NCBI GenBank assembly: GCA_014382465.1
Contig: JACNJP010000470.1
Location: 1-7,737, forward strand
DNA length: 7,737 bases
Reading direction: 5' to 3'
Source of the DNA: Planctomycetota bacterium
Lineage (GTDB): Bacteria > Planctomycetota > UBA1135
This document shows, one piece after another, positions 5,374 to 7,737 of this stretch. Positions within the stretch are counted from its first letter, which is position 1; every line of letters begins with the position of its first letter. Under the pieces are notes generated by a model, which worked only from the letters and a program-made list of their open reading frames with translations, did not search any database and was not told where the DNA came from. A program made the translations under genes and the position numbers.

Positions 5374-6105
5374 CTAACAACAGATGAAGTCGCGGTTCAT
5401 CTTGGCGATGAACTTGACGCTGATCTCCTTGGGGCAGACGGCCTCGCACTCGAAGTGATTGCTGCACGGGCCGAAGCCCTCGAGGTCCATCTGGGCCACC
5501 ATCGCCTTGACGCGGCGCTTGTGCTCGATCTTGCCCTGGGGGAGGTGGCCGAGGTGGCCGATCTTGGCCGACACGAACAGCATCGCCGAGCCGTTGGGGC
5601 AGCTCGCGACGCAGGCGCCGCAGCCGATGCAGGAGGCCGCGTCCATGGCGGTGTCGGCGTCCTCCTTGGGGATCAGGATGGCGTTGGCGTCCTGGGCGGC
5701 GCCGGCGTTGACCGAGACGAAGCCGCCGGCCTGGATGATGCGCTCGAAGGCGCTGCGGTCGACCACCAGGTCCTTGATCACCGGGAAGGCGCGCGAGCGC
5801 CACGGCTCGATGTAGATCGAGTCATTGTCCTGGAAGCTGCGCATGTGCAGCTGGCAGGTCGTGATGCCCTCGTCGGGGCCGTGGGCGATGCCGTTGATGA
5901 TCAGCGAGCAGGTGCCGCAGATGCCCTCGCGGCAGTCGTGGTCGAAGTGGATCGGCTCCACGCCCTCGACCACCAGGTCCTCGTTGACCTTGTCGAGCAT
6001 CTCGAGGAAGGACATGTCCTCGGAGATCCCCTTGGCGCGGATGATCTCCATCTTGCCGGGCAGGTTCGGGCCGGCCTGGCGCCAGACGTGCAGGGTGAGT
6101 TCCAT
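5374..6105 (-). CDS. sdhB: Succinate dehydrogenase/fumarate reductase iron-sulfur subunit
   Basis: Carries electrons from the flavoprotein SdhA to the quinone in the membrane anchor, on the cytoplasmic face of complex II. The N-terminal ferredoxin domain binds [2Fe-2S] through Cys58, Cys63, Cys66 and Cys84 (CREGICGTC, then C). The C-terminal domain has CIGCGACVASCP (Cys159, 162, 165, 169) and CSNHFECEAVCP (Cys214, 220, 224). By family pattern these give the [4Fe-4S] cluster (159, 162, 165, 224) and the [3Fe-4S] cluster (169, 214, 220). Length 243 and motif wording fit the non-classical type found in Bacteroidota, Acidobacteriota and Myxococcota, usually with a single-gene SdhC anchor. The ATG at 6105 has a strong SD seven bases upstream. 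It lies 14 bp after sdhA, so the two are cotranscribed. The C-terminus DFICC ends in two cysteines next to the hairpin repeat, which is unusual. Succinate oxidation versus fumarate reduction cannot be separated by sequence. Confidence 0.97.
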   Translation of the reverse strand: MELTLHVWRQAGPNLPGKMEIIRAKGISEDMSFLEMLDKVNEDLVVEGVEPIHFDHDCREGICGTCSLIINGIAHGPDEGITTCQLHMRSFQDNDSIYIEPWRSRAFPVIKDLVVDRSAFERIIQAGGFVSVNAGAAQDANAILIPKEDADTAMDAASCIGCGACVASCPNGSAMLFVSAKIGHLGHLPQGKIEHKRRVKAMVAQMDLEGFGPCSNHFECEAVCPKEISVKFIAKMNRDFICC

Positions 6106-6112
6106 CTTCTCG

Positions 6113-6119
6113 CCTCCCT
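6113..6119 (-). promoter_or_regulatory. Ribosome binding site of sdhB
   Basis: On the minus strand AGGGAGG immediately follows the sdhA stop codon and ends seven bases before the sdhB ATG at 6105. It is the strongest SD in the window and fits high translation of sdhB coupled to sdhA. Confidence 0.8.

Positions 6120-7737
<1,618 letters not shown>

Noticed and set aside
4707..5387. Plus-strand open frame opposite the CYTH gene
   Set aside because: The minus strand shows all CYTH signature positions; the plus-strand reading is an antisense shadow.
5051..5803. Minus-strand open frame bridging sdhB and CYTH
   Set aside because: It reads both real genes out of frame and crosses the hairpin repeat; its translation is Pro/Arg-rich with no motif.

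Overview
This is a very G+C-rich bacterial window of chromosomal character, with dense coding and short gaps. It shows two gene sets that converge near position 4625. The organism is probably a Gram-negative (diderm) bacterium. The evidence is a lipoprotein with a SurA-like fold, a secreted S46 dipeptidyl-peptidase (a family known from diderm phyla), and a succinate dehydrogenase/fumarate reductase of the Bacteroidota/Acidobacteriota/Myxococcota type. Acidobacteriota or a similar high-GC phylum is my best guess, but no 16S or other decisive marker is present.

Plus strand, left half: the end of a classical short-chain dehydrogenase/reductase (start just outside the window); a secreted metzincin-type zinc protease; a 22-bp perfect palindrome; a lipoprotein resembling the chaperone part of SurA but without a prolyl isomerase domain; and a full-length S46 dipeptidyl-peptidase. 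The S46 enzyme has Arg at the position that makes DPP11 enzymes specific for Asp/Glu. The last two genes are 37 bp apart and probably cotranscribed. Three of the four plus-strand genes encode exported proteins, which suggests protein or peptide breakdown in the periplasm or outside the cell.

Minus strand, right half: sdhA (its first ~100 residues lie beyond the right edge) and sdhB are separated by 14 bp that contain a strong ribosome binding site. A CYTH-domain (triphosphate tunnel) protein follows, reading toward the S46 gene. The sdh genes are core respiration/TCA functions. The CYTH gene has no evident functional link to them.

The most unusual part is a dispersed hairpin repeat with the head GGTGTCAGGCTCG. 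A 67-bp near-perfect inverted repeat sits between the convergent S46 and CYTH genes. Both of their stop codons, and their last six residues (VSGSDE and VSGSNG), lie inside its arms. A second, shorter hairpin of the same family, matching 26 of 27 bases, begins five bases after the sdhB stop codon. All three minus- or plus-strand genes ending in this region therefore end in or beside this element, read in the same direction as the gene. It looks like a REP/RAYT-type repeat family acting as a 3'-end or terminator module. No CRISPR array, rRNA, tRNA or insertion sequence was seen, and no stretch over 300 bases lacks a gene.
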